Source: Flavobacteriaceae bacterium
GTDB lineage: Bacteria > Bacteroidota > Bacteroidia > Flavobacteriales > Flavobacteriaceae
Reading direction: 5' to 3'
Length of the DNA: 64,000 nucleotides
Assembly (NCBI GenBank): GCA_020435965.1
Contig: JAGQYS010000017.1
Location: forward strand, 1 to 64,000
Under the pieces are notes generated by a model that saw only the letters and a list, made by a program, of their open reading frames with translations, was not told the origin of the DNA and did no database searches. Shown here one piece after another: positions 32,245 to 41,009 of this stretch. Positions within the stretch are counted from its first letter, which is position 1, and the number at the start of each line of letters is the position of its first letter. The translations under genes and the position numbers were made by a program.

Positions 32245-34251
32245 ATGAAATTTATTTTTATCTCTCTGTTGTTTTTTTGTGGGTCGTTGGTAGCACAAGT
32301 AAACCCAAAACTGTACGATATGCCAACGGCCGAAAACGTGCTCAAAAACATAAAAGGCATTGACAACATCGATACCTATGCCAAACAACGAGCAGCCCTT
32401 TACGTGCTTTGGGATATTGCAATGTTCGGGATTGAAAAGAATTACAGATTCAAAAATAAACCCATTGAAAAAGTAATCGCAGATCAAAAAGAAGAATACA
32501 ATAAAGCCATGTATTCGGTCTATAAAAAATACCTGGCGGCAATCAACCAGCCGGAAACCCAAGCAATAAAAGATGAATGGAAAAAACTTTGGGGCGACTA
32601 TAAATTCCGAACACTTAACTTTAAGGAAGATTTGATAAAAACCCTGTTCAACCCTAAAGCAAAAAAAAGGTATTATGAGCTCAACGGTTATCCTAAAGAA
32701 AAAGAAATAGATTTAAACGATGCTCAAGCCCTATATGAAAGAGGGAGACTATATTACAATGGTAAAGACATCAAGCAGTCGTATGAGAAAGCTTTATTAT
32801 ATTTTAGAAAATCGGCCAAAATGGACAATGCCGACGGACAAAACGCTTTGGGCTATATGTATACTCAAGGAAATTACCTCAAACAAGATTACAAAGAAGC
32901 CTTAATGTGGTTTGAAAAAGCGGCTGTCCAAAACAATGCCAAAGCCATGAACTCCTTAGCCTATCTCTATGCCAATGGTTTGGGTATTGAAAAAAACGCC
33001 AAAACCGCTTTTATGTATTACAAGAAATCGGCTGACCTAAAAAATGTCGATGGAATTTACAATTTGGCCTGGGCTTATGGCAATGGTTTTGGTATAGAAA
33101 AAAATATGCAAGAAGCATTAAACCAGTATGAACTGGCCGCAGAAAACGGTCATATCTTGGCACTGTTCAATCTGGGTGTCCTATATGAAAATGGTGAAGA
33201 AGTTCCCAAAAACGAAACCAAGGCGTTTAACTATTACTTAAAGGCAGCCAACTTAGGCTATGGCGATGCCCAAAACAGGGTAGGGATTTTGTATGGCGAT
33301 GGCGTTGGAGTTGGCAAAAACACAGACAAAGCCTTAGAATGGTTTACCAAAGCCGCCAACCAAAACCACATTTCATCCATCTACATCTTGGGCAATATGT
33401 ACCTTGAAGGCCAAGGTGTTGAAAAGGACGAGGCAAAAGCTTTTGAATTATTCTTAAAAGGGGCCAAATTGGGCAACCCAACCATGCAGGTCAAAGTTGG
33501 GGAACTGTACATGTTTGGAAAAGGCACAACAAAAAATGAATCGGAAGGATTTGATTGGTGGCAAAAAGCCGCAGCACAAAACGATAAAAACGCTTATTTT
33601 AGTTTGGCACTTTACTATGAAACCCGTCTAAGAAACATCGACAAAGCCATTGAATGGTACACAAAAGCCGGAGATTTAGGCGATGCTTATGCTTTGATGA
33701 AATTGGGCGAAATGTATTTGTACGGAAACGATGTTGAAAGGGATTTTGATAAAGCCTTGGCTCAGTTTAAAAAAGGTGCCGCCTTGGACGATAGAGCAGC
33801 ATTGTTCCACCTAGGTAATATGTATTCCAAAGGTTTGGGTGTTGAAAAAAGCGACCTAAAGGCTTTTGAGTACTATCAAAAATCCGCCAAGCTCGGACAC
33901 GAAATGGCACAATTTAACATTGCCATAATGGAATATGATGGCATAGGTGCGCAAAAAAACCAAAGCAGTGCCATGGCCAAATTAAAAACTTTGGCAGAAA
34001 ATGGCTTGGCAGAAGCACAGACGTTTTTGGCTAGAATTTATGGTTCAAAAATGAAATATGAAGCATCTTATAAGTGGCTGGTAAAAGCTGTCAATCAAAA
34101 TAATGCCGACGCCCAAGAATTATTGGGCTTTATGTACGAAAAAGGGCTTTATGTACAAAAAGACATCCAAAAAGCCATAGACTATTACATCATGGCCGCC
34201 AAACAGGGCAACAAACAGGCCGAAGCCGCATTGGACAGGCTGAACGATTAA
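32245..34251 (+). CDS. secreted Sel1-repeat protein
   Basis: 668 residues with a signal peptide (FISLLFFCGSLVAQ), an N-terminal helical region of about 150 residues and then roughly 12 Sel1-like repeats of about 36 residues each. The repeats show A-x2-W-x2-K-A-A and the GxGVxKNxxKAFxxY signature (for example GLGIEKNAKTAFMYYKKSA). Such repeats form a solenoid for protein-protein contacts, often in the periplasm. Base composition differs from the surroundings: three 60-base samples (33361, 33781, 34141) count 42, 45 and 40% GC, against 25% at 31441 upstream. This may mean transfer or different codon selection. Its partners are probably the four preceding genes. Confidence 0.85.
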   Translation: MKFIFISLLFFCGSLVAQVNPKLYDMPTAENVLKNIKGIDNIDTYAKQRAALYVLWDIAMFGIEKNYRFKNKPIEKVIADQKEEYNKAMYSVYKKYLAAINQPETQAIKDEWKKLWGDYKFRTLNFKEDLIKTLFNPKAKKRYYELNGYPKEKEIDLNDAQALYERGRLYYNGKDIKQSYEKALLYFRKSAKMDNADGQNALGYMYTQGNYLKQDYKEALMWFEKAAVQNNAKAMNSLAYLYANGLGIEKNAKTAFMYYKKSADLKNVDGIYNLAWAYGNGFGIEKNMQEALNQYELAAENGHILALFNLGVLYENGEEVPKNETKAFNYYLKAANLGYGDAQNRVGILYGDGVGVGKNTDKALEWFTKAANQNHISSIYILGNMYLEGQGVEKDEAKAFELFLKGAKLGNPTMQVKVGELYMFGKGTTKNESEGFDWWQKAAAQNDKNAYFSLALYYETRLRNIDKAIEWYTKAGDLGDAYALMKLGEMYLYGNDVERDFDKALAQFKKGAALDDRAALFHLGNMYSKGLGVEKSDLKAFEYYQKSAKLGHEMAQFNIAIMEYDGIGAQKNQSSAMAKLKTLAENGLAEAQTFLARIYGSKMKYEASYKWLVKAVNQNNADAQELLGFMYEKGLYVQKDIQKAIDYYIMAAKQGNKQAEAALDRLND

Positions 34252-34300
34252 AAATTAAACTTGTTTAAATAGTCTGCAAGCCACCGAAAAAAAAAGATGA

Positions 34301-34873
34301 TTATTTTAAAATCGTCCCAACTCGTTTCTGCAGCTCAGGCAAAACCTCAACCTCAAACCAAGGGTTCTTGCTCAGCCAAAATCGATTTCGTGGCGAAGGA
34401 TGTGGTAATGGGAAATAGCTTGGTAAATACGCTTTATAATTGGCAACCGTTTCGGTTAAAGTTTTTTTTGCTTTGTCCTTCAAATAGTAATTCTGTGCAT
34501 ACATGCCTATAAGAATTACCAATTCTGTATTTGTCATAAAATCAAATAGAGCTTGATGCCATTGAGGTGCACATTCTGGTCGTGGTGGTAAATCACCACT
34601 TTTTCCTTTCCCTGGATAGCAAAATCCCATTGGCACAATAGCAAATTTGGCTTCATCATAAAAATCTTCATCAGAGACATTGAGCCATTTACGCAATTGT
34701 TTACCACTAGCATCGTCCCAAGGAATTCCAGAGTTGTGAACTTTGGTTCCAGGTGCTTGACCAATAATGACGATTTTAGAATCTGGATGTGCAGACACAA
34801 CAGGTCGAGGACCAAGTGCTAAGTGTTTTGAACAAATCGTGCATTGTCTTATATTATGAAGTAAATCTTGCAT
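34301..34873 (-). CDS. uracil-DNA glycosylase family protein
   Basis: 190 residues of the UDG superfamily. The family motif 1 region is IIGQAPGTKVHNSGIPWDD near residue 38, and motif 2 is HPSPRNRFW near 158. An N-terminal CTICSKHLALGPRPV holds a CxxC pair and one Cys-rich turn, but not the full four-cysteine Fe-S pattern of family 4. Motif 1 has GQAPG as in family 4/5 rather than GQDPYH of Ung. The exact substrate range is uncertain; annotated relatives are simply called UDG family. It is convergent with the Sel1-repeat gene and followed upstream by rsmI on the same strand. Confidence 0.85.
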   Translation of the reverse strand: MQDLLHNIRQCTICSKHLALGPRPVVSAHPDSKIVIIGQAPGTKVHNSGIPWDDASGKQLRKWLNVSDEDFYDEAKFAIVPMGFCYPGKGKSGDLPPRPECAPQWHQALFDFMTNTELVILIGMYAQNYYLKDKAKKTLTETVANYKAYLPSYFPLPHPSPRNRFWLSKNPWFEVEVLPELQKRVGTILK

Positions 34874-34913
34874 TAAATTTTTTTAGATTCTGAATCACGT
34901 TCAGAGATACAAA

Positions 34914-35585
34914 TCACTTTTTCCCAGCAACTACAATCACTATCTCACCTTTAGGTGGTTTATTAGTATAGTGCTGTAAGACTTCTTTTGCGGTACCTCT
35001 TATGGTTTCTTCATAGAGTTTTGTAAGTTCTCTCGATACCGAAACTTGTCTATCTTCACCAAAATACTCACAAAAATTATTGAGTGTTTTTAAAAATTTA
35101 TGAGGACTTTCATAAAAAATCATGGTTCTGGTTTCTTCAGCCAAAAATAAAAGTCGTGTTTGACGTCCTTTCTTTACAGGTAAAAATCCTTCAAATACAA
35201 ATTTATCATTAGGCAAACCACTATTCACTAAAGCTGGAACAAAAGCTGTGGCTCCAGGAAGGCAATCCACTTCAATATTATTTTCAATGCAAGCTCTTGT
35301 GAGCAAAAATCCAGGATCTGAAATGGCAGGAGTTCCAGCATCACTAATTAATGCTATAGTTGTTCCGCTTTTTAATTTATTAATCAACCCTTCAACTGTT
35401 TTATGCTCATTGTGCATGTGATGCGATTGAGATGGTGTAGCAATATCAAAATGCTTCAATAATTTACCTGAAGTACGTGTGTCTTCAGCAAGAATTAAAT
35501 CGACTTCCTTTAACACCTCAATAGCTCTAAAGGTTATATCCTTAAGGTTCCCAATTGGTGTTGGAACAATGTAGAGTTTACTCAT
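34914..35585 (-). CDS. rsmI: 16S rRNA (cytidine(1402)-2'-O)-methyltransferase
   Basis: SAM-dependent methylase of the ribosomal decoding centre. The start KLYIVPTPIGNLKDITFRAIEVLKEVD carries the family motif PTPIGNL; LAEDTRTSGKLL, LISDAGTPAISDPGFLL and PGATAFVPALVNSGLP follow, all in the TP-methylase order. At 223 residues it is about 60 shorter than the E. coli enzyme, because the C-terminal domain that follows PPKGEIVIVV is missing; the frame ends cleanly at AGKK. Flavobacterial copies are usually short. It lies between the UDG-family gene and a conserved hypothetical gene. Confidence 0.93.
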   Translation of the reverse strand: MSKLYIVPTPIGNLKDITFRAIEVLKEVDLILAEDTRTSGKLLKHFDIATPSQSHHMHNEHKTVEGLINKLKSGTTIALISDAGTPAISDPGFLLTRACIENNIEVDCLPGATAFVPALVNSGLPNDKFVFEGFLPVKKGRQTRLLFLAEETRTMIFYESPHKFLKTLNNFCEYFGEDRQVSVSRELTKLYEETIRGTAKEVLQHYTNKPPKGEIVIVVAGKK

Positions 35586-35609
35586 AATATTTTCCCTGAA
35601 AATGGAAAT

Positions 35610-36356
35610 CTAATCAAACTTACTTTCAATGATTTCCATGAAGCGTTCTTCAAATTCAGTTTTCCCTTCCCAATGATTATAGTCTGGTTTGATAATGTTT
35701 TGAATAAGGGTATTTGCCTCTTCATAGCTTGAAGATGTATTTATCTGAGAGAGAACTCGTTCATAATCTTCACTTTTACCATCAAAAAGATGTTTTATAA
35801 AAGCCAATTTATCATTAAGGCCAATGGCAAAACCACTGCTTTTTAACTTGTCGTTTAAAGATTTCTTTTCGTTATCTGCTTTTCTTTTATTGGCTTCGGT
35901 AAGTGGTTCAAAAACTGGCATTTCCTGAAAATCTGCCACTAGTTCTTCCAGTTCATTCTTTTTTGTTTTTCCATTTGGGATTACAGACTCTACCATGGCA
36001 TCTACAGCATGAGTTTCTTCAGGCATTTGAGCAACCATGTCTTTTATTTTTTCCATAACAGGTTCAAAAATGCCATCATCTTCGGTTTCATCAACATTGA
36101 CATAAACCTGATCTTCAACTTCAATAGTATCGCTTACTTTGTTGTTAAACGTTTTATCCATAGTTTCAAAAAACGAAGTGCCACTGCCAATGGTTGGCAT
36201 ATCGTCTTCAAAATTCTCTTGGGCAAATTTTAAAACGGTTAATTTTTCATATAGTTGAGCTACTTCTGTATGTAACTTGTTAACATCTTCTTTGCCTTTT
36301 AATTTTAAAATCCTATGTGCAATGCTAATTAAATCTGATTCCAATTTCTTCTTCAT
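35610..36356 (-). CDS. conserved hypothetical protein (248 aa)
   Basis: Not recognised. Acidic and largely helical, with a short helical N-terminus (MKKKLESDLISIAHRIL), a low-complexity acidic middle and a more conserved-looking C-terminal half (LKSSGFAIGLNDKLAFIKHLFDG, ending HWEGKTEFEERFMEIIESKF). No membrane segment or signal. The position between rsmI and tdk is, as I recall, stable in flavobacteria, and there is no assigned function. The last 80 residues look like a small folded domain that could bind a partner. Confidence 0.75.
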   Translation of the reverse strand: MKKKLESDLISIAHRILKLKGKEDVNKLHTEVAQLYEKLTVLKFAQENFEDDMPTIGSGTSFFETMDKTFNNKVSDTIEVEDQVYVNVDETEDDGIFEPVMEKIKDMVAQMPEETHAVDAMVESVIPNGKTKKNELEELVADFQEMPVFEPLTEANKRKADNEKKSLNDKLKSSGFAIGLNDKLAFIKHLFDGKSEDYERVLSQINTSSSYEEANTLIQNIIKPDYNHWEGKTEFEERFMEIIESKFD

Positions 36357-36418
36357 AACTTTTAAATTTTATGCAATTTAGGTTTTTGTTTTTTAATAAA
36401 TTTGCTTCACCTTTATAG

Positions 36419-36439
36419 AAACGAAGGTTGACTTCGTTT
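36419..36439. promoter_or_regulatory. inverted repeat upstream of tdk
   Basis: AAACGAAG (36419-36426) and CTTCGTTT (36432-36439) flank a 5-nt spacer, just upstream of the tdk -7 box and overlapping its -33 region. It could be an operator for tdk or the divergent gene, or a weak terminator. Confidence 0.35.
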
Positions 36440-36445
36440 TAGTGT

Positions 36446-36453
36446 TAAATTTA
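36446..36453 (+). promoter_or_regulatory. predicted -7 box of tdk, leaderless
   Basis: TAAATTTA has one mismatch to TAnnTTTG and ends 4 nt before the tdk ATG (36458). A TTG occurs at 36428-36430. The spacing predicts a transcript starting at the A of the ATG. Confidence 0.5.
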
Positions 36454-36457
36454 CAAA

Positions 36458-37105
36458 ATGTTTCTCGAAAATACAGTAAATCATAAAGAACAATTTGGAT
36501 GGATTGAAGTCATCTGTGGATCAATGTTTTCTGGTAAAACAGAAGAATTGATACGACGATTGAAGCGTGCTCAATTTGCAAAACAAAAGGTCGAAATTTT
36601 TAAACCTGCAATTGATATACGTTATGATGAAGACAAAGTTGTGTCTCATGATGCCAATGAAATCCGTTCCACTCCAGTTCCAGCGGCAGCAAACATACCT
36701 ATTTTAGCAGATGGTTGCGATGTGGTTGGCATTGACGAAGCCCAGTTTTTTGATGATGAAATCGTAAGGGTTTGTAATGACCTTGCAAATAAAGGTGTGC
36801 GAGTTATTGTTGCTGGTTTAGATATGGACTTTAAAGGCAACCCATTTGGTCCAATGCCTAACTTAATGGCTACTGCTGAATATGTAACCAAAGTACACGC
36901 CATTTGTACGCGTACTGGAAATTTAGCACAATACAGCTACCGAAAAGCTAAAAGCGATGCGCTTGTCCTTTTGGGTGAAGTTGATGAATACGAACCTTTG
37001 AGCAGAGCAGCTTTTTATAAATCAATGCTTCGAGATAAGGTAAGAAATATAAAGGTTAATGAAGCCGAAGAAATCTCTCCTAAATTAAAAACAGGAAATG
37101 GCTAA
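36458..37105 (+). CDS. tdk: thymidine kinase (type II)
   Basis: ATP-dependent salvage kinase of 215 residues. The start [18 protein letters not shown] is the family start. The P-loop is [14 protein letters not shown] near residue 25, Walker B is [13 protein letters not shown] near 90 and the lasso/substrate region has [23 protein letters not shown]. Type II enzymes normally bind zinc with a late C-x-x-C; here the place reads [16 protein letters not shown], with one cysteine lost to T, so structural zinc is probably absent or altered. Its stop overlaps alr in ATGGCTAA. Confidence 0.95.
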   Translation: MFLENTVNHKEQFGWIEVICGSMFSGKTEELIRRLKRAQFAKQKVEIFKPAIDIRYDEDKVVSHDANEIRSTPVPAAANIPILADGCDVVGIDEAQFFDDEIVRVCNDLANKGVRVIVAGLDMDFKGNPFGPMPNLMATAEYVTKVHAICTRTGNLAQYSYRKAKSDALVLLGEVDEYEPLSRAAFYKSMLRDKVRNIKVNEAEEISPKLKTGNG

Positions 37106-38204
37106 AGCTCAAGAAACCATTCTAGAGATTGATTTAGGCGCACTTGAGCATAATTTTAATCATCTAAAGTCAAAACTTCAAGAGAATACTAAATTTTTAG
37201 CAGTAGTTAAAGCCTTTGCCTATGGTAGTGATGCTGATAAAATTGCATTACATCTTCAAAACTTAAATGTAGATTATTTTGCAGTAGCTTTTACCTCTGA
37301 AGGTGTTGCACTCAGAGATGCTGGCATTACAAAGCCTATTTTAGTTTTACACCCACAACCAATAACTTTTAAAACAGTTATTGAAAGGTGTCTTGAGCCT
37401 AATATTTATAATTCAAAAGTTTTAAACGAATTTTTGGATCTTGCCAAAGAACTTAATCAAGAAAATTACCCTGTTCATATTAAGTTTAATACAGGATTAA
37501 ACCGATTAGGATTCTGGGAAAATGATGTTGATTATATTGTTTCTAAATTGGTTTCAAATAATACATTGTATGCAAAATCTATTTTTTCGCATTTAGCAGC
37601 GAGTGAAGACTTAAATGAGGATGCCTTTACAAGATCTCAAATTTCAAGTTTTAAATCAATTGCCAAAAATTTTACAAAGCAAATTGGCTACAAACCGTTA
37701 ATGCATATATGCAATACATCTGGCGTTTTAAACTATCCTGAAGCTCATTTTGATATGGTGAGGTGTGGTATTGGTTTGTATGGCTTTGGAAACTCAGAAA
37801 AAGAAAACAAAAACTTAATTCCTATTGCTTCATTAAAATCAATCATATCTCAAATTCATAAGATTGAAAAAGGAGAGACTGTTGGTTATAATAGGGCTTA
37901 TAAAAGTGCAGGTTTTAAAAAAATAGCTACTATTCCAATTGGTCATGCTGATGGCTTGGGCAGGCAATATGGAAACGGAAAAGGATTTGTTTATGTGAAT
38001 GACACAAAAGCATTTATAGTAGGCAATGTTTGTATGGACATGATTATGATAGATATTACAAATATTGAATGTAAAGAAGGTGACGAAGTTGTAATCTTTG
38101 ACAAAAACCATACAGCCGAAGATTTAGCAAGTGCTTCAGAAACGATTTCTTATGAATTGATTACTTCCATTTCACGACGAATTAAACGGAAATTTTCAAA
38201 TTAA
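37098..38204 (+). CDS. alr: alanine racemase
   Basis: PLP enzyme that makes D-alanine for peptidoglycan. The 368 residues have the N-terminal barrel with PLP-lysine segment [14 protein letters not shown] near residue 37 (family consensus VVKANAYGHG), [28 protein letters not shown] in two pieces, and the C-terminal domain with catalytic-tyrosine segment [10 protein letters not shown] followed by [10 protein letters not shown] and [14 protein letters not shown]. Length is normal. It overlaps tdk by 8 bases. MurF is not in the window. Confidence 0.94.
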   Translation: MAKAQETILEIDLGALEHNFNHLKSKLQENTKFLAVVKAFAYGSDADKIALHLQNLNVDYFAVAFTSEGVALRDAGITKPILVLHPQPITFKTVIERCLEPNIYNSKVLNEFLDLAKELNQENYPVHIKFNTGLNRLGFWENDVDYIVSKLVSNNTLYAKSIFSHLAASEDLNEDAFTRSQISSFKSIAKNFTKQIGYKPLMHICNTSGVLNYPEAHFDMVRCGIGLYGFGNSEKENKNLIPIASLKSIISQIHKIEKGETVGYNRAYKSAGFKKIATIPIGHADGLGRQYGNGKGFVYVNDTKAFIVGNVCMDMIMIDITNIECKEGDEVVIFDKNHTAEDLASASETISYELITSISRRIKRKFSN

Positions 38205-38273
38205 GTTTAAGTTTTTTTTAACACTTAAGTTTTTTCGCTATTTTTAACCCACTAATAACTAATACATTAAATT

Positions 38274-38675
38274 ATGCTTAAAGAATTCAAAGAGTTTGCC
38301 ATGAAAGGCAATTTGGTTGATATTGCCGTAGCCTTTGTAATGGGTGCTGCTTTCAACAAAATAGTGTCTTCCTTTACAGGTGGAATTGTATCACCTTTAA
38401 TTGGGTTAGTCTTTAAATCAGATTTTAAAGATCAAAAAATGATTTTACAGGAAGGTGTTCTTGATGAAGCTGGAAATATGACTGGAGAAGTTGCCTTGAT
38501 GTGGGGAGAATTCCTAACTAATCTTATTGATTTTATTATTGTTGCTTTTGTAATGTTTATGGTTATAAAAGGAGTAAATAAAATGAAGAAAAAAGAAGAA
38601 CCAGCTCCTGAAGCTCCAGCTGGACCTTCAGATAATGATCTATTAACTGAAATTAGAGATCTTCTTAAAAAATAA
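38274..38675 (+). CDS. mscL: large-conductance mechanosensitive channel
   Basis: Inner-membrane pressure-relief channel of 133 residues. It starts MLKEFKEFAMKGNLVDIAVAFVMGAAFNKIVSSF, quoted here as two signature parts: KEFAMKGNLVDIAVAFVMG (TM1) and the periplasmic loop rich in acidic residues. TM2 is NLIDFIIVAFVMFMVIKGV, and the C-terminal helix ends in a charged, proline-rich linker (KKKEEPAPEAPAGPSDND). All as expected for the family. It has its own short upstream region and a strong terminator. Confidence 0.96.
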   Translation: MLKEFKEFAMKGNLVDIAVAFVMGAAFNKIVSSFTGGIVSPLIGLVFKSDFKDQKMILQEGVLDEAGNMTGEVALMWGEFLTNLIDFIIVAFVMFMVIKGVNKMKKKEEPAPEAPAGPSDNDLLTEIRDLLKK

Positions 38676-38693
38676 TTGTCTTTTTTAGAATTG

Positions 38694-38725
38694 AAAAAAC
38701 CACTCATTAAATGAGTGGTTTTTTT
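38694..38725 (+). terminator. intrinsic terminator of mscL
   Basis: CCACTCAT (38700-38707) pairs with ATGAGTGG (38711-38718) around a 3-nt loop, with A-run before and T-run after. It overlaps the upstream alternative start of asd (38715), which argues against that start. Confidence 0.9.
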
Positions 38726-38747
38726 ATGCCTTTATGCTTTTATTATC

Positions 38748-38755
38748 TACTTTTG
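38748..38755 (+). promoter_or_regulatory. predicted -7 box of asd
   Basis: TACTTTTG exactly matches TAnnTTTG, 19 bp before the chosen ATG at 38775. Confidence 0.55.
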
Positions 38756-38774
38756 TTTTCAAATTTTAGGTCTT

Positions 38775-39764
38775 ATGAAAGTAGCTGTAGTTGGCGCAAC
38801 CGGAATGGTTGGCCAAGTTATGTTAAATGTTTTAGCAGAAAGAAATTTCCCGATTAGTGAATTAATTCCAGTGGCATCAGAACGAAGTGTTGGGAAGGAA
38901 ATTCAATATAAAAACAAAAGTTATAAAATTGTTTCCCTACAAGATGCTGTTAATGCAAAACCTGATATTGCATTGTTTTCGGCTGGAGGAAGCACGTCTT
39001 TGGAATGGGCTCCAAAGTTTGCTGAAGTTGGAACTACTGTAGTTGATAACTCTTCTGCTTGGCGAATGGACCATACCAAAAAGCTCATTGTTCCAGAAAT
39101 AAATGCTAATACACTTACTAAAGAGGACAAAATTATTGCAAACCCTAATTGTTCAACCATTCAAATGGTAGTGGCATTAGCACCTTTACATACTAAATAT
39201 AAAATTAAACGTCTGGTCATATCAACCTATCAATCTATTACTGGAACTGGAGTTAAAGCAGTTAAGCAATTAGAAAACGAGTTGGCTGGAGTTAAAGGAG
39301 AAATGGCCTATCCTTATCCAATTCATCAAAATGCACTGCCTCACTGTGATGTTTTTGAAAGCAATGGTTATACCAAAGAAGAAATGAAATTGGTAAGAGA
39401 AACGCAAAAAATTCTTGATGATAGAACCATAGCTGTTACTGCAACTGCAGTGCGAATTCCAACAGCTGGAGGACATAGTGAATCTGTAAATATTGAGTTT
39501 GAAAAAGAATTTGATGTAAATGAAGTAAGGCAGCTACTTAATAACACTGAAGGTGTGACTGTTCAAGATAATCCAGATGTTAACGTTTATCCAATGCCAA
39601 TTTATGCCAATGGAAAAGATGATGTGTTTGTAGGAAGAATTAGAAGAGATGAGTCTCAACCTAACTCCTTAAATATGTGGATTGTTAGTGACAATTTAAG
39701 AAAAGGCGCTGCAACTAATGCTGTTCAGATTGCCGAGTATTTATCGGCAAAAAACCTACTTTAA
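38775..39764 (+). CDS. asd: aspartate-semialdehyde dehydrogenase
   Basis: Reduces aspartyl phosphate to the semialdehyde for lysine, diaminopimelate, threonine and methionine. From ATG 38775 (329 residues) it begins KVAVVGATGMVGQ with the nucleotide fold; longer starts run into the mscL terminator and promoter. The active-site cysteine is in IIANPNCSTIQMVVAL near residue 126, and ESVNIEFEKEF plus NAVQIAEYL lie near the end. The catalytic His is in PTAGGHSESVN. The enzyme belongs to the USG-1/Asd short form. Confidence 0.95.
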   Translation: MKVAVVGATGMVGQVMLNVLAERNFPISELIPVASERSVGKEIQYKNKSYKIVSLQDAVNAKPDIALFSAGGSTSLEWAPKFAEVGTTVVDNSSAWRMDHTKKLIVPEINANTLTKEDKIIANPNCSTIQMVVALAPLHTKYKIKRLVISTYQSITGTGVKAVKQLENELAGVKGEMAYPYPIHQNALPHCDVFESNGYTKEEMKLVRETQKILDDRTIAVTATAVRIPTAGGHSESVNIEFEKEFDVNEVRQLLNNTEGVTVQDNPDVNVYPMPIYANGKDDVFVGRIRRDESQPNSLNMWIVSDNLRKGAATNAVQIAEYLSAKNLL

Positions 39765-39886
39765 TCTATATTTTAAAATTTATCTTCATTATCTGAACAT
39801 CTTATATAGAATTTTTTGCATTATAACTAATTAATTCTTAGAGCATTTGAGGTTTTGTATATATTAGCTTTCCAAATTTCCTATAA

Positions 39887-40981
39887 ATGTTTAAGACATA
39901 TACCTATAAGTCACTTGCGCTAATTTTTGCATTAGTTCTGATAGCCTCATGTACAAAAGATGATGGTTATACAGACATTGAAGCTCCAAAAATTTCTCCA
40001 GTTACTTTAGATTTATCAACTGTACCTTACGAAACATTATCCGAGTATAATTTTTTTGAAGGCAATATGGCGGATTTAAATCCTGTTTATGGTGTTCTTC
40101 CATACAAAATTATCAGTAGTCTTTTCATCGATTATGCAAACGCTAAAACATTTGTTTGGATGCCAAAAGACTCAACAGCCATCTATGTTAATGATTATTC
40201 TGTTTTGGATTTTCCAACTGGATCTGTATTAATAACAACTCATTATTTCGAAAATGTATTGCCAAATAATTCTTCTAAGATGATAGAAACTCGCTTGCTC
40301 ATAAAAAAAGAAAGCGAATGGATCATGGCAAATTATAAATGGAACGAACAACAAACAGAAGCGACATACACAACCGAAGGCAGTTTTGTAAATGTTGACT
40401 TGTTACATGACAATACAGAAAAAAATGTTACTTATAAAATACCTAATTATAGTGAATGTTTTACATGCCATAACAAATCAGATGTTATAGAACCCATTGG
40501 TACTAAACCACAAAACTTAAATAGTAAACTGATGTTCAATGATGGTTTAAAGAACCAGCTTAAAAAATGGGTTGAGTTTGGATATTTAGAAGATAATTTA
40601 CCAGCCAATATCGTTTCAGTGGTTGATTGGCAGGACGAGTCGCAACCACTTGATCTTAGGGTAAGATCTTATTTTGATATCAATTGTGCTCACTGCCATT
40701 CAAATGATGGATACTGTAATTATGCTTCCATGCGATTTGAATTCAATAAAACTGCAGACATAAGTAATCTTGGTGTCTGTGTAGAGTCTGTTTTCTATAT
40801 AAACCCAACTATCTCACATGTTGTGAAACCTGGTGTTCTGGAAAGATCTGCTCTATATTTTAGGATGAACTCAACAGAAGATCAATATAAAATGCCAATT
40901 ATTGGCAGAGTACAAAAACACGATGAAGGCTTAACATTAATTGAAGAATGGATTAATTCACTTAGCACTGACTGTAATTAA
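39887..40981 (+). CDS. diheme c-type cytochrome lipoprotein (SO2930-like)
   Basis: Exported lipoprotein of 364 residues (signal LALIFALVLIASC with lipobox). It has two heme c motifs: SECFTCHNKSD near residue 200 and INCAHCHSND near 267. Between them the segment EPIGTKPQNLN matches the PIGPKxxNLN block of the SO2930 family of diheme cytochromes (recalled pattern). The C-terminal KPGVLERSALYFRMNSTE is also typical. The role would be electron transfer at the cell surface or periplasm; the partner is unknown. The FG-GAP gene starts 28 bp downstream. Confidence 0.82.
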   Translation: MFKTYTYKSLALIFALVLIASCTKDDGYTDIEAPKISPVTLDLSTVPYETLSEYNFFEGNMADLNPVYGVLPYKIISSLFIDYANAKTFVWMPKDSTAIYVNDYSVLDFPTGSVLITTHYFENVLPNNSSKMIETRLLIKKESEWIMANYKWNEQQTEATYTTEGSFVNVDLLHDNTEKNVTYKIPNYSECFTCHNKSDVIEPIGTKPQNLNSKLMFNDGLKNQLKKWVEFGYLEDNLPANIVSVVDWQDESQPLDLRVRSYFDINCAHCHSNDGYCNYASMRFEFNKTADISNLGVCVESVFYINPTISHVVKPGVLERSALYFRMNSTEDQYKMPIIGRVQKHDEGLTLIEEWINSLSTDCN

Positions 40982-41009
40982 AAAAAAGCTATTAATAAAC
41001 CAATATATT

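Noticed and set aside
34297-34512. 71-codon plus-strand ORF opposite the UDG-family gene
   Set aside because: It is the antisense of a well-conserved coding region and has no features of its own.
38715-38774. Upstream start for asd
   Set aside because: It begins inside the mscL terminator and upstream of the -7 box; the N-terminal nucleotide fold starts at 38775.
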